The notes under the pieces: model-generated
What the model was told of the DNA's origin: nothing
Databases searched by the model: none
The model's input: only the letters and a program-made list of their open reading frames with translations
In this document: piece by piece, positions 19,179 to 28,595 of the stretch
How positions within the stretch are numbered: the stretch's first letter is position 1
How the letters are laid out: every line of letters starts with the position of its first letter
Source of the DNA: Schizochytrium sp. TIO01
Taxonomy: Eukaryota; Sar; Bigyra; Thraustochytrida; Thraustochytriidae
Assembly: GCA_004764695.1 (NCBI GenBank)
Contig: SMSO01000031.1
Location: 990,600 to 1,054,599 of the forward strand
Direction of reading: 5' to 3'
Length of the DNA: 64,000 nt
Position numbers and translations under genes: made by a program

Positions 19179-20135
19179 ATGCTTGCTCGCGGGGGAATTT
19201 TGGCGGGCCGCGAGGCCGTTTGGAGTGGTGCTGCGAAGCGTCTTTTGACAACAAGTCTCGAGCGTGAGCAAATGGCTAAGATTGCAGAGACACTCAGACC
19301 TCACGGAGACGATGGAAGCCGTGTAGAGCTCCACAAAGACAAGAGCGGACGTCAAGCATGGCTAACTTTGGTGAACCCTAGCAAGAAAAACGCCCTGTCA
19401 GGGAAAATGATGGCTGAGCTGCATGATGCCGTCAAGAAGCTCCGCGAAAGCCCTGAGTTCCAACCTACCACGACACTTTTCGTGCAAGGTGCTGAAAAGT
19501 ACTTTTGCTCAGGCGCAGATCTCGGAGCTCTCACGGAATCCTTTTCTAGGCAAGACGGGCTTGATATGTCGTGGCTTATGCAGCGTACTTTGCACGATTT
19601 GAGGGCGCTCCCTCAAATCTCAGTATCGGTTGTTGACGGAGGAGCTATGGGTGGTGGCACAGAATTTGCATTGTCCACAGACTTCCGCGTTTTCCAACAT
19701 GATGCTACTTTTCGCATGGTGCATACCACACTGGGTTTGGTCACTGGCTGGGGTGGAGGCACTCGTCTCGTAAACTTGGTAGGCCGCACTAAGGCCCTCC
19801 AGGTGCTCTGTGGTGCCCAGAAGCTCAACGCCCACGAATTGTTGGACCTTGGCATCGCAAATTGCGTCTCGGATCCCAAGGAAACAGCTGAAGAGGCTGC
19901 ATTGAGGTTCATGAAACCCTTTTATGAATGCAAGTACCCAGAGGCGGTACGTGGCTCTAAGAGCTTGATTGGGTTTGCTCACGACCATGGCAATATCGAG
20001 GAAAGCCTTGAAAACGAACGTGAGGTGTTCTCAAGGGCTTGGCAAGGTGCAGAAAACAAGGATGCGCTTGCTGGAGTGGCTCGTGCTCGTGAAGCACGCC
20101 GTGCAAAGGCCCACCATGCTAAAAAGGCTATGTAA
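19179..20135 (+). CDS. ECHDC1: Ethylmalonyl-CoA decarboxylase-like protein (ECHDC1), crotonase fold
   Basis: The 318-residue product belongs to the enoyl-CoA hydratase/isomerase superfamily and looks closest to ECHDC1, which decarboxylates ethylmalonyl-CoA and methylmalonyl-CoA as a metabolite-repair step. Crotonase features are present: LVNPSKKNALSGKMM (CoA-binding loop), CSGADL (first oxyanion-hole segment) and GGAMGGGTEF (second), then FRMVHTTLGLVTGWGGGTRLV, which matches ECHDC1 rather than classical hydratases. I chose the ATG at 19179 (context CACAATGC); the open frame before it starts at GTG. The resulting N-terminus, MLARGGILAGREAVWSGAAK, is basic and lacks acidic residues except one Glu, so a mitochondrial targeting signal is plausible. 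The C-terminus is basic and Ala-rich. A close crotonase paralogue cannot be excluded. Confidence 0.85.
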   Translation: MLARGGILAGREAVWSGAAKRLLTTSLEREQMAKIAETLRPHGDDGSRVELHKDKSGRQAWLTLVNPSKKNALSGKMMAELHDAVKKLRESPEFQPTTTLFVQGAEKYFCSGADLGALTESFSRQDGLDMSWLMQRTLHDLRALPQISVSVVDGGAMGGGTEFALSTDFRVFQHDATFRMVHTTLGLVTGWGGGTRLVNLVGRTKALQVLCGAQKLNAHELLDLGIANCVSDPKETAEEAALRFMKPFYECKYPEAVRGSKSLIGFAHDHGNIEESLENEREVFSRAWQGAENKDALAGVARAREARRAKAHHAKKAM

Positions 20136-20570
20136 GAACATAAACTAAACGTCAATGTTAACTAGGTCCGTGAGTCTGCAACAAACCATTTATTTGCAAA
20201 CAAATCAGAACCAAATGAAAGGAAACATGTTGTTAACGAAAGCAGACCTTCCATTCAATTCAAGTCATGTATAAGCAGCTCAGTTCCGTAGCGTCCTTCC
20301 CTCCCCTTCTTTTCTATCTTTATTCCCTCCACGTAAATACATACATATATAGACCGATGTTTTATCCATATTTTTTTTTTGTAACCAAATCATAGCCACG
20401 CTCTATTAAAGCAGACTTCGTGCTGATTATAATATCATATAACTGCTGTAGTGTGGTATTTATGTTTAAAAGACAATAGATAGCAAGCCTACAATTTTAG
20501 ATCGAATAACAAGGAGATTCAAATCAAATAAATGCAAGTAGAGCACCTATACTAGGATGTCAAATCGACC
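20136..20570. other. Convergent 3' intergenic region
   Basis: This AT-rich spacer lies between the 3' ends of the ECHDC1-like gene (+) and the kelch-TPR gene (-). It contains a T-run near 20371-20380 and AATAAA-like words. Nothing else is recognisable. Confidence 0.5.
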
Positions 20571-22568
20571 CTATTGTCGTTCTGAGTTATCTTGGGCGTG
20601 CATGTCAAGCCGGAGTAGAAGGGAGTCCGCATGATCACACTTGAAACTCACTCCGCCAAACACAAGCCACTCCGAAGATCCGTTGTTCTTACTCTGCCCG
20701 TTCGCTGGCAGTTTGCACATCGCGTGTGAAAAGCGTTCCGAAATTGCAGATTTTGACTTTAGGTCAGTCCACTTGCACGTGGCAGAATCGAACAAAGCGC
20801 CAGAGGCGAATACGTCAACACCTCCATCCCATCCACCGTAGATGAAAAGCTGTTCGCTCGCATCACTTTGTGCGAGCGACATGGAATGGCCACATCTAGG
20901 AAGAGGTGTATCTTGCGTAGGTTGCAACCAACTACTAGTCTGCAAATGAAATAAGCAAAGGTCACGCAATACACCATCCGCACCGCGTCCTCCATGGATG
21001 CAGAAAAACGGACCTCGTAGATCTGATTGGCCATTCAAAAGCGTCAAAAGAGATTCCGACATCTGATTGGGCCTAATGTGGTCCCTGCATAATTCATGAC
21101 TCATTCGCATCATACTTTCACGCTCCCTCTCAGATGAAGCTAGCTCTACGGCGCTCTGCAACGGTGCTTGGGCCTCTTCAAAACGACCAAGGGCCATTAA
21201 TGATTGTGCTTCTCGAAGGTATGCTTTGCCCCAAGTCGGATTAAGCCTTACGGCAGCAAGAGCATCACAAAGTGCATTTTGTGCCTGCCCTATTTTTAAG
21301 TGACATACTGACCTGTTGCCATATAATAGGGCATCTCGAGGGTTGGCAAGTAGACCTTGCGAATAAAAACCAATAGCCTTCTCAAACTCTCCCGCCAAGA
21401 ATTTGCGGTTTCCGTCTTCACGCAAGCTTGTTGCCTCGTCAATTTTGTCAGCAGCGATTCCTGGGGCATCCTCAAAATTAACTCTAGTTAATGATGCAAA
21501 ATCTGATCCTGAGACAAGATGCTCTCCATAGTGCTCGAACACACGAAAGGCCTGCTCTGGTTCGTCATCATCTTGATTGTCCTTATTGTTGTTGTTCGAG
21601 CCTTCATTAAGATATCCGGCATGTAAAAGACAACATGCAGCAAGTTCTCGGCCGGGTGGCGGTGTTCCGGTAGCTCGAACAGTAGACCACTTTGCCCGTC
21701 CTCCATCCTCAGAAATCGTCAACATATGCATGTCGCGAAGAACACCAGCTTCAGGAGACGAGCCTCCAAAAACTAGAACACGGTTTCCTACAGCGATTGC
21801 GCAATGCTCAGTTCTTCGCTGCGGGGCACTGCCATGCAATTTGGGTTGCAGCCAAGTCCATTGATCCTGGGACTCATCGTGTTTAAGAATATGAATATCA
21901 TTATAGACCTTTTGCAAAGTAGCATTCAAGCCACCGAAGACGACCATACAATTATCGTTGATAACTGTTGCAGAATGGCCACTTCGAGCTTCAGGGCCGC
22001 GTCCTATGACATTCTTCGTAAGTTTTGTCCAGATCTGTTTTTTGGGCGAGGTTGAAGGGTTTTGAAGATCCTCTTTCAAAGCTATCCAGAGATCTGCGAA
22101 GTGCGAGCCGTCCCGAGACGCGCCCCCAAAGAGTACGACCTTATTTTCACCAAATGTTGCCAATGTGGCTCCTCCTCGGGGCTTGGGGAGAGAAGCTTGG
22201 CTTGTACCTACAATAGGCTCAATGATTAATTCTTGGGATCTGCTAGTCTCTAACCATTGCGTAGCATTTCCAAGACTGCAAGACTCGAACTTGAGGTCCT
22301 GAAGAACCCCCCCTCCATCCATTGAGATTTTTTGCGTTGCTCCTTTATCAGGCAGTATCTGTGAATCATCTGATTTCTGCGAAACTTGGTTCCACGTCTG
22401 CTCCGTCTTGGAGGCAGTCTTGTCCTTCTTCTGTGAGTCGGCAGAAAGTTCTGCGGCGATTGCTTCCTCCTTAGTGTCAAACTCCTGCAAGCAAATGTCG
22501 TCTTCGCTATTCTGCTGGAGTTGATCCTCATCCCGAACAGGGACCTCCTCAAAGTACAAGTTCATCAT
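20571..22568 (-). CDS. Kelch-TPR-kelch repeat protein
   Basis: A 665-residue intronless frame. Residues 1-~115 are acidic, Q/S-rich and probably disordered. Residues ~130-315 hold kelch repeats, seen as ENKVVLFGGASRDG, ARSGHSATVINDNCMVVFGG and RTEHCAIAVGNRVLVFGG. An Asn/Asp-rich linker follows (~321-338). Residues ~380-485 hold about three TPRs, beginning LREDGNRKFLAGEFEKAIGFYSQGLLANP, of the type in Hsp70/Hsp90 co-chaperones. Kelch repeats then resume (~520-650) with FFCIHGGRGADG, RCGHSMS and LFIYGGWDGG. A TPR block thus splits the kelch propeller. The start is one of two adjacent ATGs at 22568/22565. Function is unknown; a scaffold or adaptor role is inferred from domains only. Confidence 0.75.
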   Translation of the reverse strand: MMNLYFEEVPVRDEDQLQQNSEDDICLQEFDTKEEAIAAELSADSQKKDKTASKTEQTWNQVSQKSDDSQILPDKGATQKISMDGGGVLQDLKFESCSLGNATQWLETSRSQELIIEPIVGTSQASLPKPRGGATLATFGENKVVLFGGASRDGSHFADLWIALKEDLQNPSTSPKKQIWTKLTKNVIGRGPEARSGHSATVINDNCMVVFGGLNATLQKVYNDIHILKHDESQDQWTWLQPKLHGSAPQRRTEHCAIAVGNRVLVFGGSSPEAGVLRDMHMLTISEDGGRAKWSTVRATGTPPPGRELAACCLLHAGYLNEGSNNNNKDNQDDDEPEQAFRVFEHYGEHLVSGSDFASLTRVNFEDAPGIAADKIDEATSLREDGNRKFLAGEFEKAIGFYSQGLLANPRDALLYGNRSVCHLKIGQAQNALCDALAAVRLNPTWGKAYLREAQSLMALGRFEEAQAPLQSAVELASSERERESMMRMSHELCRDHIRPNQMSESLLTLLNGQSDLRGPFFCIHGGRGADGVLRDLCLFHLQTSSWLQPTQDTPLPRCGHSMSLAQSDASEQLFIYGGWDGGVDVFASGALFDSATCKWTDLKSKSAISERFSHAMCKLPANGQSKNNGSSEWLVFGGVSFKCDHADSLLLRLDMHAQDNSERQ

Positions 22569-23717
22569 GTTTGCTAAAAACCACGATAAGCGAGGGTACG
22601 TTCTCTACACACGACTTCAACAGCTCAATCAGATCAGAGTTGAGACACTGGCCAACACCTGCTATCTCTGCAGGGCTCTCTCTCAAGGTCAGGTCGAGGA
22701 GTGCCGTGATTTTACAGACTTTGGTAGAGCAAGCAATCTGTCCCAATCCTCCTTCAGTACTCCAGCCCAACCCAGCTGAGCAGAGATTTGTTGTAGATAT
22801 GCGTATTTAACGCATCAACGGTCGAATTGAGAGTGTGTACTAAGCGGCATTGGGAAATGGGTTGCGGTTATAATAAAAGAGGCATGGGCGTAATCATTCG
22901 GATCTTGCTCACATCAAGCTCGTTTTGATACTGTGAGATTTGTTGGCGAAGCTAATTGGGTAGAGCTGTAATGTGTTTAAGTTGTGTCTAGGCAACTCTT
23001 TCATCAATTTACCAATGGACTTTGAAGCCGATACTTTCCACTTATTATTGTGTGTTTGGTAGGGCCTATATTTGTATGGGCTAGTCCTATTCAAAGTTTA
23101 GAGTAATACATAAGTGGAGGTTAGTCCGAAAATGACTAGTCTCCCGACCTTACTCGAAACATTAGGCCCCTGTGTATTAGCTTTGTATTATGGATTTCTT
23201 GGATCTGGTGCATATAGATATTAGTCACGTGCAGGGAGCTCTCGAGATCTGCCTTGCAATCGTGAGAGGGCAGGCATTCATTGTGACTCCCAGCGCACGA
23301 ACTCTATTCTTCACGCCGTTGTCAATATCGCTAGTTGTTATGGAAGGAGCACGGGACCTCCTCTCACGATGGTATGGTTGTCTTGAGAGCGAGAGTGAGA
23401 GCAATAGGTGAGATCGTGCGCAACTTGAGAGCGGGATTGTCAGAGCATTCCTGACTGTATACATTGATGTTACCCAAAATTATAGCGATAGTAGCAAGCC
23501 TCTGTTCCATTGCTAGTAATTGCTACATGGCAACATAGTAGAGCACGATTGATGACAGGATTTGCATGCTCGAGCATAAATCGCCAATAACGCAAAACAA
23601 ATCCCGAACCTTCATCGTCTCTTCAAAGGTCTCTTCTCTTCCTCTCCCTGTTTCTGTGTCATTCTTCGTCTGACTTTACGAAGTTGATCAACGAACACCT
23701 TTGTTGTCAGTGAAACG
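22569..23717. other. Divergent intergenic region, with a possible upstream exon on the minus strand
   Basis: The spacer separates the start of the kelch-TPR gene (-) from the start of the membrane-protein gene (+). On the minus strand an open stretch (22549-22770) contains LLDLTLRESPAEIAGVGQCL and is preceded by an acceptor-like CTGCTCAG, but it has no ATG and is out of frame with the kelch protein. It may be an untranslated or mis-assembled 5' exon, or chance. The remainder is AT-rich with no other recognisable feature. Confidence 0.35.
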
Positions 23718-24578
23718 ATGGACCCGGAGGTCACGCTCGGAAATATCTTCGATTTCTGGTTCGACGCAGAGTACAATTTACTTTTATTCCTCGCGGAGCT
23801 CATTAAGGTGCACTTCCCGACCGTGGACCTGGTACCATGGGCTTACACGATCAGCCAGGCGATCGCTCCACATGCTGTGATCTTATGGATGGTGTGTGTC
23901 ATTTTGCTCCCGTGCATTGTTGCAAAGGCGGACTCCTACCGCTTCATTGGCGCGTTGCTGTTTCTGTTCAATGGTTTGAACAATCTTGTGAAGATGTACA
24001 GCTTTGAATTTTCGTCAACCCCCCCGGTGCGGTATTACGTCAACCCCACTGATCCTCTTCCTAAGTTGCTGATTCACCTCTGCATTGGTCTTCTGCTGTA
24101 CGTTTTTATGGTAATCAACTTCGATGAGAGGCAGCCATTCAGGTACTGCGCGATGTGTTGCTTTGCTTTGGAAAGGGTATTTGCGAACATCGAGCATTTA
24201 ATGGTTCCTCATTTTGGGTTTTCTTTGATCGTGCAGACCTTCTTCGGCGTCATTTTCTCCATCTGCCTCACTTTGCTATTGTACTTTTTCTGCTACAATT
24301 TTAGCGAGTCTGCCAGAGTTCATGACAAGGTGAAAAAATTCGCTTTTAAGGTGTTCTTCATTGTAATGGTATTCCAACTTGGCGGCGGGGAGTCGATACC
24401 GAGTGCTTATTACATACTTTTTGTAGCGTTGTTCGTCTGCACGGTACTTTACCAGGACGTGTACATTCGTATTCGTTACTTGAGTACTCCAAAATTTAAT
24501 GAAGCGGGAGGCGTTCATCGAATGGGATGCTCTATTGGAGATCCAGGTCTGTTTGCACCTTACGAAAAGGCCATATAG
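23718..24578 (+). CDS. Multi-pass membrane protein of unknown family
   Basis: A 286-residue intronless frame starting at an ATG in context AACGATGG. Hydrophobic segments that can span a membrane lie at about 55-72 (HAVILWMVCVILLPCIVA), 76-92, 114-132 (LLIHLCIGLLLYVFMVI), 168-195 (FSLIVQTFFGVIFSICLTLLLYFF starts this block) and 208-245, giving roughly five to seven passes. Aromatic residues are frequent. The C-terminal ~35 residues are hydrophilic. I do not recognise a catalytic or transport motif and assign no function. The frame reads cleanly throughout, unlike the flanking spacers, so I consider it a real gene. Confidence 0.65.
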   Translation: MDPEVTLGNIFDFWFDAEYNLLLFLAELIKVHFPTVDLVPWAYTISQAIAPHAVILWMVCVILLPCIVAKADSYRFIGALLFLFNGLNNLVKMYSFEFSSTPPVRYYVNPTDPLPKLLIHLCIGLLLYVFMVINFDERQPFRYCAMCCFALERVFANIEHLMVPHFGFSLIVQTFFGVIFSICLTLLLYFFCYNFSESARVHDKVKKFAFKVFFIVMVFQLGGGESIPSAYYILFVALFVCTVLYQDVYIRIRYLSTPKFNEAGGVHRMGCSIGDPGLFAPYEKAI

Positions 24579-25896
24579 CAAACAAGGGATTTAATGTAGT
24601 ACCGCGTTGATTGTGCAACAAGGTGGCCGTTTATAGTGGAAGTTATCCCTCTGGATGGATTGTGCCATATTGGCTTTCAGGGGGGAGTGGAATAGGAAAA
24701 TCGCCATCAAGGGTCAAAATAGCATAGTAATACTAAAAAAATCAAAGAAGGAGAAAATGACAGAGTGAGAGCAAAACAGATGACCAATTAAAAAATCGAA
24801 CTTTTAAACGATAAACCAAATGTAAGTCTTATGATATACAAGGCTTTGGAATAATATAGAAATATCTTCAATTTTTTTTTTAATGTTTTCAATTTTCGCC
24901 AACTGTAGCTTTGGGACCTTGAAATTCTACCGCTGAAGTCTGACCCAGTTCTCCACAATTTGTAACTGTGCGAACTTCACGTATTTATTCCGCATTCATT
25001 AATCAATATCAATGACTAAACCCTAAAACCCGTGGCAAATCATTGAAGTCTCCCAGCAAACTCCATCAGAAGTAATGAGTGATTGTTTTGGCTTGAGGTT
25101 TTTCCATCTTAAAGCTAAAGTATTTCAACTTGCTTAGCTATGACCAGTGGAAGTGAGAATGAGAGGTATGTTGAGACGCGTGGCCTAATAATGTCACTAC
25201 TTGTGAGGATTGGAAAGTTTCCTGCCTCATAAACGACACTCAGCAATTCACCAATCATGTCTCTGACGTCAATTACAACAACAAAACAGTCCTTCGACGC
25301 ACATATCTTCTACCAATTCGCTCTTCAAAGTGATCCCTTTTAAATAATGAATTCTAAGCCTTAAGGCATTTAATAGGTGGTCTTAGCACCTAGATGCACA
25401 CCTTATAGTGGGGGTGCCCGGGCATACTAATGGGGACACCTTGCGTACACCTGCGCACGCTTCGGCAGTGTCTGCATCGACGGCAGCAAGACGAAATCGT
25501 GAACGCAAACCACGAACTCTGCTCGCAGGAGCGCAAACGTGGCTGGTTTGGCGGGAATATCGAGGTGAGGTTGAAGCCCCTGGATCACCCAGGAGCACTG
25601 CTGAGTTTTTGGCGACGCCTGGACAGCTCTGGAAGCACCCATCAGCGATTCGCGGAGATTTCGTGGGCGCGAACGCGAGGCGTCAAGCGCGATATAAGGG
25701 AGCTCAGTGCTATTTAGGCTAGATTGGCCCATCACTCTGACATTCTTCTATATACATCGTGGATCTGGAGACGTAAGAGGGGTCTGGGAAAAACTATCAG
25801 GTGGTTTAGATCATCAAAGCGAGACGTTGGAGCGAGTTCTGAAGAATATTGCTGTCGGCGAAAGGTTGAATTTGCCGGGTCGAGATCGTAGAAACC
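24579..25896. other. Intergenic region upstream of the ABC transporter gene
   Basis: About 1.3 kb. The first ~800 bases are AT-rich, with A- and T-runs near 24870-24885. From about 25390 to 25700 the composition shifts to GC-rich with many CG dinucleotides. Overlapping frames of about 60-100 codons are open there on both strands, which is typical of GC-rich non-coding DNA; none is recognised. This block may be the promoter or 5' leader of the ABC gene. Confidence 0.4.
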
Positions 25897-27936
25897 ATGA
25901 CCGCAGAGGAAGAGCCGCTCCTGGTTGAACATGCCGATGTTGGAGGTCACGATGAAAATGCCGTCGCGAAAAGCATCTCAGAACGTCGTGCTGAAGAAAA
26001 GGGTACTGAGGCCTCTAAGGAGCAGGGCCCAGCTGAGATTTTAGAGAATGAAGATGGAGCTTCAACAAGTAGATCTATTGTTGCTGCTGGTGATAATGCC
26101 GGAGAATTCTCTGGTAAACTATCTGAAAAAGCTAACACTATACAGGCTCGCTGGAGTATGCGTGAAGTTGCCAAATTGGCTCGTGAGAATGCTGCTGGTG
26201 ACATGGTCTTTGCCATGGTTGCCTTGGTAGTGTCCAGCGGGACGAACCTCGCTCTCCCTAAGATCATGGGCCTCATGGTGGACTTGGTCTCTAAGCCTGC
26301 CGCAGATGCTGATGCTGGTCGCCTCAGTGTATCCAAAGCTGCATGGGCTGCAATGGGCGTTTTTGCGGCAGGTGCGATGGGCTCCATTGCTCGGGTCTTC
26401 TTTCTGAATTCTGCAGAGACCAAGATTTCTCAACGCCTTCGTGTTGATCTTTACCGCGCAGCTCTTCAGTTTGGACCCATGGAGCAGGACGCCAACGAGG
26501 TCATTACTTGCCTCACGCAGGATGCTGAAGACCTTTCCAAGTCTATTTGCAAGAACGTCGCATCGTTGTACCGTGGCTGCAACTCTGCCTTTGGCGGAAT
26601 GGCAATGCTTTGCTATATTTCGCCTCAGCTGACCATGGTTTCTTTGAGCTTGCTCCCGATGATAGGTTCAGGTGCATTTGCTTTTTCTAGATTCTCACGG
26701 CGAAAGGCCAAGGAAGTCAAGGAGGACACCCGGGTCGCTGTTGCACGTGCCGGTGAGCGCGTGCAGTACCTTGCGACTGTGCGCATGTTCAACAATGAAA
26801 CTCGTGAGGTTAACAGATTTGCCTCGGCAATGAGCGACCTTCGCAGTCGCTCGTCTAGTGCAGGACTTGCAGAGGGAATATTCATTGGAGGTCTCAGTTT
26901 TTCATTGAACGCATCGCTTCTGGCAGTTGTCTGCTATGGAGGACGCTTGGTAGCGGCTGGAGCAATGTCTGGTGGCCAGCTTGCCTCATTTGCAATGTAC
27001 AGCGGTCTGATGGGACTCGGTTTTGGCCAGCTAGGCAGCGCGTATAGTGATATCTCAAGATCCTTAGGTGCTTCACAGCGTCTCAAGGGATTCCTGAATG
27101 ATATTCCTTTGGCCACTAAAGAAGAGCGGGCTCCTGATTCTGGAGCCAGGTCATCGGAGGTTGCGGCTGTACAAGTCAGAGATCCTATATTGCGTTTCGA
27201 GAACGTTCACTTTGCATACAGCGCCACCCCAGACAAGGAAGTATTGCAAGGAATTAATTTGACTCTCGAACCTGGCAAGATCATTTGCATTGCAGGACGC
27301 TCTGGTGTAGGCAAGTCGACTTTGTCAAAGCTGATCATGCGGGCCGAAGAGGATTGGCAAGGCAAGATCACTTTAGATAGTCGTGACATTCGCGACTTTT
27401 CTCTTAGGGAATACCGTACCTTGCTCTCGGTTGTCGATCAACGGCCTGCTCTTTTCACGGACCTCACGATTGCGGAAAACATCGCGTTTTCCAGACCTGG
27501 TGCAAGTCAGGAAGAGATTCGAGAGGCGGCAAAGATGGCCGAAGCGCTGGATTTCGTAGAGGCTTTACCAGATGGGTTTTTCACTAGAGTAGGGGCAGGT
27601 CCCAATAGTGTGCATCTTTCTGTTGGCCAAGCGCAGCGCATTGCACTCGCGCGAGCTTTCTTGCGCCGTGCACGTGTCTACTTGTTTGATGAGCACTCGT
27701 CGAGCCTCGATCAGCGTGCAGAGCAGGACATCCAAAAGTCAGTGCGCAGCCTAGCTGAACAAGGTTGCACGGTTATCATGATTGCCCACCGTGCCTCGAT
27801 GCTGAAGTCTGCTGACAAGGTCGTGGTGCTGGAGGCTGGTGCTGTCGCCGAAGAGGGAACTTATGATACCCTTTTGGCTAAGCCTCAGGGTGCCTTCCGG
27901 GAGCTTTTGCACAACTTGGATGATATGCGTGCATGA
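25897..27936 (+). CDS. ABC half-transporter, ABCB family (mitochondrial or intracellular type)
   Basis: The 679-residue protein has one transmembrane domain followed by one nucleotide-binding domain, the half-transporter order of ABCB8/ABCB10/TAP/MDL1. Residues 1-~95 are acidic and probably cytosolic or a leader. The six-helix exporter domain spans about 100-400 and includes the family-typical RLRVDLYRAALQ. The ATPase domain has Walker A GRSGVGKST (467-475), a Q-loop in SVVDQRPALF, an altered signature LSVGQ (574-578; usually LSGGQ), Walker B VYLFDEH followed by the D-loop SSLD, and the switch histidine in IAHRAS. All catalytic residues are therefore present. The protein should work as a dimer. 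The substrate and membrane cannot be read from sequence; the N-terminus is acidic, which argues against a plain mitochondrial presequence. Confidence 0.88.
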   Translation: MTAEEEPLLVEHADVGGHDENAVAKSISERRAEEKGTEASKEQGPAEILENEDGASTSRSIVAAGDNAGEFSGKLSEKANTIQARWSMREVAKLARENAAGDMVFAMVALVVSSGTNLALPKIMGLMVDLVSKPAADADAGRLSVSKAAWAAMGVFAAGAMGSIARVFFLNSAETKISQRLRVDLYRAALQFGPMEQDANEVITCLTQDAEDLSKSICKNVASLYRGCNSAFGGMAMLCYISPQLTMVSLSLLPMIGSGAFAFSRFSRRKAKEVKEDTRVAVARAGERVQYLATVRMFNNETREVNRFASAMSDLRSRSSSAGLAEGIFIGGLSFSLNASLLAVVCYGGRLVAAGAMSGGQLASFAMYSGLMGLGFGQLGSAYSDISRSLGASQRLKGFLNDIPLATKEERAPDSGARSSEVAAVQVRDPILRFENVHFAYSATPDKEVLQGINLTLEPGKIICIAGRSGVGKSTLSKLIMRAEEDWQGKITLDSRDIRDFSLREYRTLLSVVDQRPALFTDLTIAENIAFSRPGASQEEIREAAKMAEALDFVEALPDGFFTRVGAGPNSVHLSVGQAQRIALARAFLRRARVYLFDEHSSSLDQRAEQDIQKSVRSLAEQGCTVIMIAHRASMLKSADKVVVLEAGAVAEEGTYDTLLAKPQGAFRELLHNLDDMRA

Positions 27937-28595
27937 TTTGCTCAAAACCTGCTGGGTTGGCAATGCTGATCCAAAGTGGTTATCGCAAATCACCCCGCTT
28001 CCTCTGAAGCAAATATATATTTTTATAGTCAAACCTCTTTAAGACACGCCAAATCATCCATTTGGGGGGGTTGCAGTGTCATCGTCGGTCCAAAGCATTG
28101 GATCTAGTCAAATAAGCTAGAAACATGCTTCAAGGTTTTCTATTCTTTGCGACTCACTCCGCATCTCCGTATCTCATAGGCCTTGAATATGCTAATCTAC
28201 GGGTGAAATCTAATAACTCTAGTCTGCATAGCAGCACAACGCCTATATTTAGACCTCTTGTTTTCATCAGAATTCAGAGGATTATCCAGAGCCGTTTCTT
28301 TCAGTGCGCGAATAATGTTCGTAGATAAGAACTAAAAACCCTCAATCAAAATAAATTACCAATAGATCACCTCACGTCCAAGCCACGTTCAAAATCGTTT
28401 GGGAATTGAGCACAAAGCGAAAGAAGAAACGTTGCATCCTAACTCATGGAAAGCCCTCCATGAATAGTTAGTAGGGTCTGCACAAAACAATGAGAAGCCA
28501 CAGGCTTTCTTAGAACCTAATGTAGAGTATTGAGTAAGCACGCAAAGAAGTAAATGATCAAAATTCAGAAAAGATTTTATGTTTATACTGTACAT
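27937..28595. other. Convergent 3' intergenic region
   Basis: AT-rich spacer between the 3' ends of the ABC transporter gene (+) and the ADAM gene (-). No coding or RNA signature is visible. A seven-G run occurs near 28064-28070. Confidence 0.5.
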
